The translations under genes and the position numbers were made by a program. Under the pieces are notes generated by a model. It ran no database searches, was not told the origin of the DNA, and saw only the letters and a list, made by a program, of their open reading frames with translations. This document shows positions 52,830 to 60,357 of a DNA stretch of 64,000 nt, piece by piece. Source of the DNA: Acidobacteriota bacterium (lineage in GTDB: Bacteria; Acidobacteriota; Terriglobia; Terriglobales; Acidobacteriaceae); contig JAJZBZ010000003.1 in NCBI GenBank assembly GCA_021846275.1, positions 62,001 to 126,000 of the forward strand, given 5' to 3'. Numbering within the stretch: the stretch's first letter is position 1; each line of letters starts with the position of its first letter.

Positions 52830-53783
52830 ATGCCGACAGCCGCCCCATCCCACGCCGCAACGAGACCCGCAGTGCGACGGTTTGCCTGGGGCGTGCTTGG
52901 GTATTTCATTGCGACGATCCTGTGGGGCACGGTGGTGCGCGCGACCGGATCGGGCGCGGGCTGCGGCGACCACTGGCCGCTCTGCAACGGGACGGTGATG
53001 CAGCAGTCGCCGAGCCTGCAAACGATGATTGAGTTCACGCATCGCATCACGGCCGGCCTTGACGTGATGCTGGTGCTGGCGCTGCTGGTCTTCACCTGGC
53101 GCGGCACGGTGCGGCGGCACCTGGCGCGATGGGCCGCAAGTGCAGCGGTCTTTTTCACCTTCACGGAAGCGCTTCTCGGTGCGCTGCTGGTGAAGCTGGG
53201 GCTGACTGCGGCCAGCCAGTCGCCGCTGCGTCCGCCGTTTCTGGCGCTGCACCTGAGCAATACGCTGCTGCTGGTGGCGGCGCTGGCGATGACGGCGCAC
53301 TTCCTGGGCCGCAGCGAAGGCACGCGCTGGCGCGACCTGCGCATCACCCATCCGGTGGGCACGACGATTGGCATGATTGCGGTGATGGTGGTTGGCGTGA
53401 CCGGGTCGCTGGCCGCGCTGGGCGACACTCTGTTTCCGGCCACGTCGCTGCGCTCCTCGCTGGCGGAGGATTTTTCCGCGCGCAGCACCTGGCTGCTGCG
53501 CTGGCGATGGACGCATCCGACCTTTGCCATTCTGGCGAGCATCTTTCTGATCTGGGTGCTCATTCGCGCGAATCGTCGCGGCGGGCCGTGGGACAATCGC
53601 AGGCTGTCGGCGCTGGTGGTGGGGCTGCTGGCGCTGCAATACCTGCTGGGCGCGCTGGACGTGTGGCTGCTGGCCCCGGTGTGGATGCAGGTAATTCACC
53701 TGCTGGGCGCGGATGTGCTGTGGTCGGCGCTGGTGGTGCTGACGGCGCGGCTGACGATGGTGCCGCGCGCGCATCGCGGCTGA
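52830..53783 (+). CDS. ctaA: Haem A synthase (CtaA/COX15)
   Basis: Membrane enzyme that oxidises haem O to haem A for cytochrome oxidase. The 317 residues start at ATG 52830 (AGGGG, 5 nt). Eight TM helices are evident; GTVVRATGSGAGCGDHWPLC carries the C45/C52 pair of the first extracellular loop, and H71 (EFTHRITAGLDVM) and LALHLSNTLLLVAAL supply haem-ligand histidines. A later HP motif (WRWTHPTFAIL) and IHLLGADVLW complete the second half. CtaB and oxidase genes are not in the window. Ends convergently with the M24 homologue gene. Confidence 0.9.
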   Translation: MPTAAPSHAATRPAVRRFAWGVLGYFIATILWGTVVRATGSGAGCGDHWPLCNGTVMQQSPSLQTMIEFTHRITAGLDVMLVLALLVFTWRGTVRRHLARWAASAAVFFTFTEALLGALLVKLGLTAASQSPLRPPFLALHLSNTLLLVAALAMTAHFLGRSEGTRWRDLRITHPVGTTIGMIAVMVVGVTGSLAALGDTLFPATSLRSSLAEDFSARSTWLLRWRWTHPTFAILASIFLIWVLIRANRRGGPWDNRRLSALVVGLLALQYLLGALDVWLLAPVWMQVIHLLGADVLWSALVVLTARLTMVPRAHRG

Positions 53784-53838
53784 ATCCGCAGAGACAAAAA
53801 CGAAGAGCGCACACGACGGTTCAGCGCGAGCGTTTCGC

Positions 53839-54987
53839 TCAGAGCGCGAGCACTCCGGCGCAGGTGTATTCCGCGCCCTCGCAGGCGGCGCGCAGGACCG
53901 GAAGATCAGGCGTGGCGGTGAGGTTTTCGATCCGGCCATCGCGCAGTAGCACGGTGTCCTCGGCCTTGCCTCCGGCTGCGCTCGGGTTCCACGCGAAAGC
54001 CTGGCGATCCAGAACGCGCTCGGTGCCCGAGGGCGTGGCGACCCATTCGCGCTCCCAGTAGCCGGTGGCTCCGCCCTGATGGTGACGCAGCTCTTCGTCG
54101 GCAAATCCGGCGTCGGCGTACGCATCGGCTGCGACGCGATACAACTCGGCGGAAGTGGCTCCGACGCGCGTGTGATGGAGCAGCGCGGCGTTGACCTGCG
54201 CTGCAACCTCGAATCCGCGTTCGAGCGCGGCAGGCAACGGGCCAGCGTGGGCAAAGCGCGTGATGGAGACGGTGAGTCCCCAGCGGCGCGCGCAGAGGTT
54301 GAGCATGGCAAATCGCTCCAGGCGGCGGCCACGCGCGACGGCGTGCTTGTAGCGCAGAATGCGATCATCGACGGCCATCAGATAGACCGAGGGCAGGATG
54401 CCGCGGGAGAGCAAAGCAGCGGCGACGCGCGCCTCCATTTCGAACTCGCTCACGCCCGGACGAAGCGTGCGCAGAACTTCCGCCGTGGCCGCAGCCGTCG
54501 CCGCGCCCAGCCAGCGAAAGCGGCGAATCTCGGTCTCGGAAAGGCTGGCGCGCAGCGGAGCCATGTGAGCCGGAGCCATGCCCGGCGTGGGCGTGTCGCA
54601 GGCGACGTGAGGCCCGGCCAACTCCAGAGCGCGATCCGCCGTCGCATCCGCAGCCCACGGGAAGATGACTGGCTCGAAGCCGAGCGCGCCGAACTCTTCT
54701 TCGCTGAGGCGCGGCGCTTCGTTGGCCGTGGTCAGGTAGAAGCAGCGGCCATCGTGAGTGACGAGCACCGAGCCGACGCCCGTCTCTGACGGAGTGAGCA
54801 CGCGCAGTTCAGCGGCTCCGCCCGTGAGCCAGGCAATGTTTTCGTTGCGCCGCAGCAGCAGGCCCTCGAAGTGCCGCTCGCGCATCCACTCGACGAGCAG
54901 CGCGCGTTTGGCGTCAATCTCCGCGCTCCAGTCAGAGGCGGAGACGAGCACCGCTCCATCGACAGTCAGATCCTTTGCAATGCCCAT
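53839..54987 (-). CDS. M24 peptidase-family homologue, probably non-peptidase
   Basis: The 382-residue protein has the creatinase-like N-terminal domain (about 25-140, MRERHFEGLLLRRNENIAWLTGG) and the pita-bread C-terminal domain (RRFRWLGAATAAATAEVLRTLRPGVSEFEMEARVAAALLSRG). The two metal-binding Asp of true M24 enzymes are not seen (the equivalent strand reads NLCARRWGLTVSITRF), and GHGIG is replaced by HQGGATGYWERE. A metal-free catalytic or binding role is likely. It is the last gene of the sugar operon, 39 nt after the isomerase; such homologues occur in sugar loci. Confidence 0.78.
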   Translation of the reverse strand: MGIAKDLTVDGAVLVSASDWSAEIDAKRALLVEWMRERHFEGLLLRRNENIAWLTGGAAELRVLTPSETGVGSVLVTHDGRCFYLTTANEAPRLSEEEFGALGFEPVIFPWAADATADRALELAGPHVACDTPTPGMAPAHMAPLRASLSETEIRRFRWLGAATAAATAEVLRTLRPGVSEFEMEARVAAALLSRGILPSVYLMAVDDRILRYKHAVARGRRLERFAMLNLCARRWGLTVSITRFAHAGPLPAALERGFEVAAQVNAALLHHTRVGATSAELYRVAADAYADAGFADEELRHHQGGATGYWEREWVATPSGTERVLDRQAFAWNPSAAGGKAEDTVLLRDGRIENLTATPDLPVLRAACEGAEYTCAGVLAL

Positions 54988-55026
54988 GGCACCTCGTGTT
55001 GGCTCAATTGTGCTGCGTTCGCGTCG

Positions 55027-56454
55027 TTAGTCCTCAAGCTCGGGATGGTAATGGCTCTCAAAGCCGAGGTAGCGCACGGCGGCCTCGTGGACGGCGCGCG
55101 AGACATCGCTGAAGTTGGCTGCGACGTGATGCTCGAAGCCTTCGCGACAGATGTAGCGCAGCAGCTTCTGGAGGTGAGGAATCTCGGCCACGCCAGCGCC
55201 GCCGAAGGTGGTGAGCGGATCGTCGGTGAAGCGGCCCGGTCCGACGTAGCCGCGAACGACGCCACGACGGTCGTCTGTGGAGAAACGCGCGTAGCTCATC
55301 GCTCCGCTCTTCACGCGGCCCACGCAGGTGCCGAAGGTGTTTTCCTTGCCCACCGTGCCGGCAATGATCTCCTGAAAATCCATCTTCACGTCGTTGAAGA
55401 AATGCTTGGGCAGGTTGGAGCAGTGGAAGCAGACGCATTTGTTCGGGTCAGCGCCGTAGTTGTTGTTCCAGTCCAGCAGCGCGGACGGCGTGCCGGAGGC
55501 AAGCGCCAGCATGTGCATGCTGAGCGTGCCGGGCACGTCCACCTCGCAGGCCGAGGGAATCAGGTCGTTCGACATCATGCTCATGATGGTGCACGGCACG
55601 ACGCCGAAATACTCTTCGAGCGAGGTCCAGCACTGCACGGCGCTCACGGTGACGGCCGTCTGCTTCATCCAGATGTCGATGACCGCGCCGAGCTTGGCCA
55701 TCTTGAGCAGCGCGGCCTCGGGAATGCCGGAGGTCGAGACGTAGCCCTTGATCGCGGCCAGCTTCGACTGCGCCGCGTCGTCGGAGTCCTTCATGCGCTC
55801 GATGCGGCCCATGATTTCCGACAGGTCAATCGGCTCGACCGAGATGCCGTGCGTCTCCAGAATGCGCTCCGAGTAGCGCACCGTGTTGAAGGCCGAGGGC
55901 CGCGCGCCAATCGCGCCGATGCGCAGGTTTTTCAGCCCGCGCACGATGCGGCAGACCTGACCAAACCAGGCAAGGTCGGCGGTGAACTCCGCCGACTGCG
56001 GCGACTCGGTGTGCAGCGTGGTGAGCGAGTAGGGAATGCCGTACTGCATGAGGTTGTTGCAGGCGCTCATCTTGCCGCAGAAGCTGTCGCGGCGCGTGGC
56101 GATGGTCATGGCGTCGCTCTTGTCCGGCGTGGCCTGAATGAGCACCGGCACATGCAGACCGGCCAGACGAATGGCGTCGGCCACGCCGCGCTCGTCACCG
56201 AAGTTGGGCAGCGTGACGATGAGGCCGTCGATCTGGGCCGAGTGTTTGCGGAACAGTTCGGCGCAGCGCTGCGCCTCGGCGAAGGTTTCCACCGCGCCGA
56301 ACTTCGACTCTTCCGGCGAAAGCACGATGGCCTTTGCTCCGGCCGCTTCGATGGCGCGAACCATCTCTTCGCGTCCGGACTTCGCAAGCTGATCCGGGAA
56401 AAATCCGCGATTGCCGACCACCACACCAAACGTCAACTGTCTCTGCGCTGCCAT
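55027..56454 (-). CDS. L-fucose/L-arabinose isomerase family protein
   Basis: Cytoplasmic aldose-ketose isomerase candidate. The 475 residues show the family start GVVVGNRGFFPDQLAKSGREEMVRAIEAAGA, VTLPNFGDERGVADAI, and, in the C-terminal half, SMMSNDLIPSACEVDVPGTLSMHMLALAS and CFHCSNLPKHFF, with Glu/Asp and His suited to manganese binding. The exact sugar is not evident from sequence; fucose, arabinose, or a modified hexose are all possible. It is in an operon with an SSS symporter and a small two-TM protein. Confidence 0.85.
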   Translation of the reverse strand: MAAQRQLTFGVVVGNRGFFPDQLAKSGREEMVRAIEAAGAKAIVLSPEESKFGAVETFAEAQRCAELFRKHSAQIDGLIVTLPNFGDERGVADAIRLAGLHVPVLIQATPDKSDAMTIATRRDSFCGKMSACNNLMQYGIPYSLTTLHTESPQSAEFTADLAWFGQVCRIVRGLKNLRIGAIGARPSAFNTVRYSERILETHGISVEPIDLSEIMGRIERMKDSDDAAQSKLAAIKGYVSTSGIPEAALLKMAKLGAVIDIWMKQTAVTVSAVQCWTSLEEYFGVVPCTIMSMMSNDLIPSACEVDVPGTLSMHMLALASGTPSALLDWNNNYGADPNKCVCFHCSNLPKHFFNDVKMDFQEIIAGTVGKENTFGTCVGRVKSGAMSYARFSTDDRRGVVRGYVGPGRFTDDPLTTFGGAGVAEIPHLQKLLRYICREGFEHHVAANFSDVSRAVHEAAVRYLGFESHYHPELED

Positions 56455-56599
56455 GTTTTCTTCACTCCCTTTTCATTCGTTGATCCTGTTTTCATTCGTT
56501 GATCTTTTGCAGTGCCACAATTTCGGCATGCGAGCCAACCGCTTCGATTCGGCCTCGTTGATCAAGCTCGGTTCCAGAGCCGATGGTTTGTGGCCAGTC

Positions 56600-56812
56600 C
56601 TACCGTCCGGGGCGAAACTTCACCAGATAAAACAATCCGAGCACAAGCATGAGCGCGCCCCACCAGACCGGCGCGTGGAGCCGCGCCAGCACGACGTGCG
56701 CGACGTTTCCGGTGATCAGCTCCCACAATCCGTAGCCGAAGATCATGACGCCGTAAATCGTCAACAGCACGCCAATGAAAAACCAGATCGGTATCTCGCG
56801 GGATCGTTCCAT
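56600..56812 (-). CDS. Small two-TM membrane protein
   Basis: The 70-residue protein has two TM helices (about 8-30, PIWFFIGVLLTIYGVMIFGYGLW, and about 48-65, WWGALMLVLGLFYLVKF) with a short polar loop. Its start lies 9 nt after the stop of the symporter gene, so it is co-transcribed and may be an accessory subunit. The 145 bp between it and the isomerase gene hold a direct repeat (ttttcattcgttgatc, twice, 56470-56504). No function known. Confidence 0.75.
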   Translation of the reverse strand: MERSREIPIWFFIGVLLTIYGVMIFGYGLWELITGNVAHVVLARLHAPVWWGALMLVLGLFYLVKFRPGR

Positions 56813-56821
56813 TTTTTACTC

Positions 56822-58594
56822 CTACCAGAAGATCAGATTCAGTGCCACGAAGACCACGACGGCGATGGCGGCCCAGAAGAGTTCGCTCTTGTAGAACGCG
56901 ACCTGCTCCTCGACCGGCAGCACCGTGGCTCCGTAGACCAGCCCGTTCAGTTCGCTCTCCGGCCTGGGCCGCGTGAAGAGGCTGACGACGAAGGTGACAA
57001 CGAGCGTGGTGCTCAGGCTCCAGAGCGCGCGATACATGTTCTCGGCCATGTCGCGCGCGTCCGGCGAGAGCGCGACATAGCGCAGCGCAGACGGGTCGAA
57101 GTGTACCCAGGCCCAGAGCGCGACCGAGGTGACGGTGCCGATCAGCAGTCCCCAGAAGCCGCCGGCGCGCGTGGCGCGCTTCCAGAACATGCCCATCAGA
57201 ATGGCTCCGAGCAGAGGCGCGATGAAGAAGCTGAAGAGCGCCTGCACGTAATCCATGATGCCCTGCGCGTTCATGACCAGATAGGCCGCTCCGATGGAGA
57301 TGACCACGCCGAGCACGGTGGCCCAGCGTCCGACGGCGACGTAGTGCTCATCGCGCGCGTTGCGGCGCAGCATGGGCTGATAAATGTCATAGGTCCAGAC
57401 GGCGGCAAAGGCGCTGACGTTGCCGGCCATGCCGCTCATGAAGCCGGCGATGAGCGCCGTGATGCCAAGACCGAGCAGGCCGGGACCGCAGTAGCGGACG
57501 AGCATCAGCGGCAGAACTTCGTTGTAGCTGTGAAGGCCCGCGCCGGGGTGAGCGCTGACGACGTTTTCGCCCACCAGGTGCATGAGGCTGCCATCGGGAT
57601 TCTGAAGCAGCACGAGGCCGAGCAGGCCGGGCAGAATGACGATGAACGGCACGGCCATCTTGAAGAACGAACCGATGACCGGGGCCATGCGCGCCGAGCG
57701 AAGGCTGTTGGCCGCGAGCACGCGCTGCACGACGAGGAAGTCCGTCGTCCAGTAGCCGAAGCTGATGGCAAAGCCGAGGCCGAAGATGATGCCGGTCCAG
57801 TGAACGCCCATCGGATTGTCATGGAAGTGGCCGAGGCCGCGCCAGAGGTGAAGGTAATCCTGGCCGGGAAAGTTGGTGAGGATGCGCGTCTTCAGCCCGG
57901 TCCAGCCGCCGGCGTCGATGAGGCCGAGAATGGGCACCAGCAGCGCGCCGCCCCAGATGAGCACGAATTGCAGCACCTCGTTGAAGATGGCCGAGCGCAG
58001 TCCGCCGAGAGCCACGTAAGCGGCGACGGCCAGCGAGGAGACGACGATGCTGAAGGTGATATTCCAGCCCAGCACGACCTTCATCACCAGCGCCATCGAG
58101 AACATGTTCACGCCGCTCATCAGGATGGTCATGAAAGCGAAGGAAACCGCGGCCACCGTGCTTGATCCCTGGCCGAAGCGCAGCTTCAGATAGCCGGGCA
58201 CCGAGTGCGTCTTCGAGACGTAGTAGAAGGGCATCATGATGATGCCGAGGAAGAGCATCGCGGGAATGGCGCCGATCCAGTACCAGTGCGCGGCGAGGAT
58301 GCCGTACTGGTAGGCCGATCCGGCCCAGCCCATCAGTTCGAGCGAGCCGAGATTGGCCGAGACGAAGCTGAGGCCGGCGATCCAGGCGGTCATCTCTCGG
58401 CCCGCCATGAAGAACTCTTCGCTGGTGTTGGCGCGGCTCTTCAGGTAGTAGCCGATCCACATGACCATGGCGAAGTAGACGACGATGACGGCAAGGTCAA
58501 GCGCCCCCAGGTGAACCAGGGATGCGGTGGTGAACACCGCGGCCGTGGCGGCGGGCAGAGCATTGCCGAGGGAAAAAACAGGTGCGGTCAGCAT
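56822..58594 (-). CDS. Sodium:solute symporter (SSS/SGLT family)
   Basis: Sodium-coupled uptake of a sugar or related solute across the inner membrane. The 590 residues hold about 13-15 TM segments with SSS hallmarks: YFAMVMWIGYYLKSRANTSEEFFMAGREMTAWIAGLSFVSANLGSLELMG, PFYYVSKTHSVPGYLKLRFG, and the second-repeat Na-site region around GFMSGMAGNVSAFAAVWTYDIYQPML. The layout is like SglT-type sugar transporters. First gene of the operon with the isomerase; promoter and operator lie upstream. Confidence 0.9.
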   Translation of the reverse strand: MLTAPVFSLGNALPAATAAVFTTASLVHLGALDLAVIVVYFAMVMWIGYYLKSRANTSEEFFMAGREMTAWIAGLSFVSANLGSLELMGWAGSAYQYGILAAHWYWIGAIPAMLFLGIIMMPFYYVSKTHSVPGYLKLRFGQGSSTVAAVSFAFMTILMSGVNMFSMALVMKVVLGWNITFSIVVSSLAVAAYVALGGLRSAIFNEVLQFVLIWGGALLVPILGLIDAGGWTGLKTRILTNFPGQDYLHLWRGLGHFHDNPMGVHWTGIIFGLGFAISFGYWTTDFLVVQRVLAANSLRSARMAPVIGSFFKMAVPFIVILPGLLGLVLLQNPDGSLMHLVGENVVSAHPGAGLHSYNEVLPLMLVRYCGPGLLGLGITALIAGFMSGMAGNVSAFAAVWTYDIYQPMLRRNARDEHYVAVGRWATVLGVVISIGAAYLVMNAQGIMDYVQALFSFFIAPLLGAILMGMFWKRATRAGGFWGLLIGTVTSVALWAWVHFDPSALRYVALSPDARDMAENMYRALWSLSTTLVVTFVVSLFTRPRPESELNGLVYGATVLPVEEQVAFYKSELFWAAIAVVVFVALNLIFW

Positions 58595-58668
58595 GGCGGC
58601 ATCATAACCTCAGGCTCGGTCGTCTCCGGCTTGCGCACGGCGCGGGGAGACAGTCTTCGCGTCCCCTC

Positions 58669-58698
58669 AGTAAATTGGTTTAGTAGGAAAGTTGTCAA
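58669..58698 (-). promoter_or_regulatory. Probable promoter of the symporter operon
   Basis: TTGACA (58693-58698) and TTTACT (58669-58674), 18 nt apart on the minus strand, 75 nt upstream of the ATG. The -10 is weak; the LacI-type operator lies upstream of the -35. Confidence 0.5.
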
Positions 58699-58724
58699 GT
58701 GCCCTATCCAAACAATTCGCGGCG

Positions 58725-58738
58725 TAAAAACGTTTTCA
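58725..58738. promoter_or_regulatory. LacI-family-type operator
   Basis: TAAAAACGTTTTCA is a 14-bp near-palindrome centred on CG, agreeing with the TGAAAACGTTTTCA consensus of the GalR/LacI family at 13 of 14 positions. It lies about 27 bp upstream of the -35 of the minus-strand promoter and about 245 bp from the + strand gene. No lacI gene is in the window. Confidence 0.7.
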
Positions 58739-58851
58739 TTCGGGTTGGAACCATTCCACACTCGGACTGGCTGCCACGCGAGGATTGTACAGCCTTGCCA
58801 TGCCTGCGCGGCGGGCGCGCGTGAAATCGCCGCCACCCCTCCACTTTTTTC

Positions 58852-58880
58852 TTGATATTCATCCGGCTCAAGGCTACGGT
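58852..58880 (+). promoter_or_regulatory. Probable promoter of the aminotransferase gene
   Basis: TTGATA (58852-58857) and TACGGT (58875-58880) separated by 17 nt. The leader is about 100 nt to the ATG at 58984. Confidence 0.5.
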
Positions 58881-58983
58881 GGGATATGGGGCGCATTTTT
58901 ATCTCTCCGCTATCTTTCCCTGCCTGGCGTTCCGCCCTCCTGTGCTCCTCATATCCACCTTCCACACACAAGGAGTTCCGTAT

Positions 58984-60204
58984 ATGACGTTGCCTACCCT
59001 TCCGCAGTCCATCTCCGGCGGACTCTCCCGCCGCAATTTCCTGCGTGCCGCTGCCGCCAGTTCCCTGCTTGCCGGGATTCCCTACGTGACAGAAGCGCAT
59101 CTGGCCCATGCCGACATTCCGAAGTTCGCGCCTTCGGACCAGGGCATACACATCGACGCCAACGAGAACCCGATGGGACCGTCGGAGGGCGCGCAAAAGG
59201 CCATTGCGGCCATCATTCCCAAGGGCGGCCGATACCTCTTTGACAAGGAGATTGGCTTCTCGGATCTGTTTGCGCAGCAACAGGGACTGGACCCGTCGAT
59301 GGTGATCGCCTATCCCGGATCGAGCGAGCCGCTGCACCTGGCGGTGATGGCATACACCTCTCCGACGCGACCGCTGGTTGTGGCCGACCCCAGCTATGAG
59401 GCGCCGATGTATGCGGCCATGGCCACGAAGGCTCCCATCCTGAAGGTGCCGCTTGCCGATCCCAGGGGAGCGGCCATCAATGACATTCCCGCCATGCTGG
59501 CCGCCTCCTCGACGCCGGGCCTGATCTACATCTGCAACCCGAACAACCCGACCGGAACGGTCACGCCCTTCGAGCAGATCGAAAAGGCCATCGACAGCGT
59601 GCCAAAGGATTCGGTGGTGATGGTCGATGAGGCCTACATTCACTTCTCTGACGCGCCGTCCTGCATTCCGCTGGTGAAGCAGGGCAAGAACGTTGTGGTG
59701 CTGCGCACGTTCTCCAAGCTCTACGGCATGGCGGGCATCCGCATGGGCTTCATCGTGGGCCAGCCGGATACGCTGAAGAAGATTGCCGCGCTGGGCGGAC
59801 AGAATCCACTGCCCATCACGGCCGTGGCCGCGGCCAGGGCCAGCCTGCTTGATCCCAGTCTGGTGCCTACGCGCAAGAAGATCATGGCCGGACTGCGCGA
59901 GGAGAATATCGACTTCCTGCGCAGCCAGGGCTACACGGTCACGCCTTCGGTGAGCAACTGCTTCATGCTGGATGTGCGCAGGCCGGGCAAGCAGGTGAAG
60001 GCGGCGCTGGCGGCGAAGGAAATCTACATCGGGCGCGTGTGGCCGGCGTGGCCGGATTCGGTGCGCATCACCGTGGGCACGCAGGCGGAGATGTCGGCCT
60101 TCCAGAAAGCCTTCGTCCAGGTGATGCAGAGCAACACGGCCGGACTGGAGCCTGCGCCGCTGCATCCCCGGATGCGCGAGATGCCGTTCAGCCAGGTCTC
60201 GTAA
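58984..60204 (+). CDS. Tat-exported HisC-like PLP aminotransferase
   Basis: PLP-dependent fold-type I aminotransferase, most like histidinol-phosphate aminotransferase. The 406 residues begin with a Tat signal (SRRNFLRAAAASSLLAG) and continue with DANENPMGPS (HisC-type), CNPNNPTG, VVMVDEAYIHFSD (D215, Y218 region) and the Schiff-base lysine K245 in RTFSKLYGMAGIRMGF. Start fixed by AAGGAG 8 nt upstream of ATG 58984. A Tat-exported aminotransferase would act in the periplasm, away from histidine synthesis. The neighbours do not form a biosynthetic cluster. Confidence 0.88.
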   Translation: MTLPTLPQSISGGLSRRNFLRAAAASSLLAGIPYVTEAHLAHADIPKFAPSDQGIHIDANENPMGPSEGAQKAIAAIIPKGGRYLFDKEIGFSDLFAQQQGLDPSMVIAYPGSSEPLHLAVMAYTSPTRPLVVADPSYEAPMYAAMATKAPILKVPLADPRGAAINDIPAMLAASSTPGLIYICNPNNPTGTVTPFEQIEKAIDSVPKDSVVMVDEAYIHFSDAPSCIPLVKQGKNVVVLRTFSKLYGMAGIRMGFIVGQPDTLKKIAALGGQNPLPITAVAAARASLLDPSLVPTRKKIMAGLREENIDFLRSQGYTVTPSVSNCFMLDVRRPGKQVKAALAAKEIYIGRVWPAWPDSVRITVGTQAEMSAFQKAFVQVMQSNTAGLEPAPLHPRMREMPFSQVS

Positions 60205-60243
60205 TCGCAGTCAGCAGGCGGCCCGATTCCCAAGCGAACCAAA

Positions 60244-60279
60244 CAGAACGGCCATCGGAGTGATCCGATGGCCGTTCTG
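60244..60279. terminator. Terminator between the aminotransferase and Oar genes
   Basis: A perfect 16-bp stem CAGAACGGCCATCGGA / TCCGATGGCCGTTCTG with a 4-nt loop, flanked by CAAA and TGTTTGG. It serves the converging genes. Confidence 0.85.
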
Positions 60280-60357
60280 CTGTTTGGGCTGTGATCCGCT
60301 GCTCGGAACTGCTGTGTTAACCCGCAGCGGTTCCGAGCCGGTGCTTCGCGCCGCCGC

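Larger units (their letters stand above)
58595..58983. other. Divergent regulatory region, symporter operon and aminotransferase gene
   Basis: Contains minus-strand promoter elements 58669-58698, a LacI-type operator 58725-58738, an inverted repeat TGGAA-cca-TTCCA (58746-58758), and a + strand promoter 58852-58880. No coding frame. Confidence 0.6.

Noticed and set aside
12000-58000. Long antisense frames over hslU, nrdA, rluB, the SSS symporter and others
   Set aside because: They are Arg/Ala/His/Val-rich, lack RBS and domains, and lie opposite well-supported genes; they are by-products of high GC.
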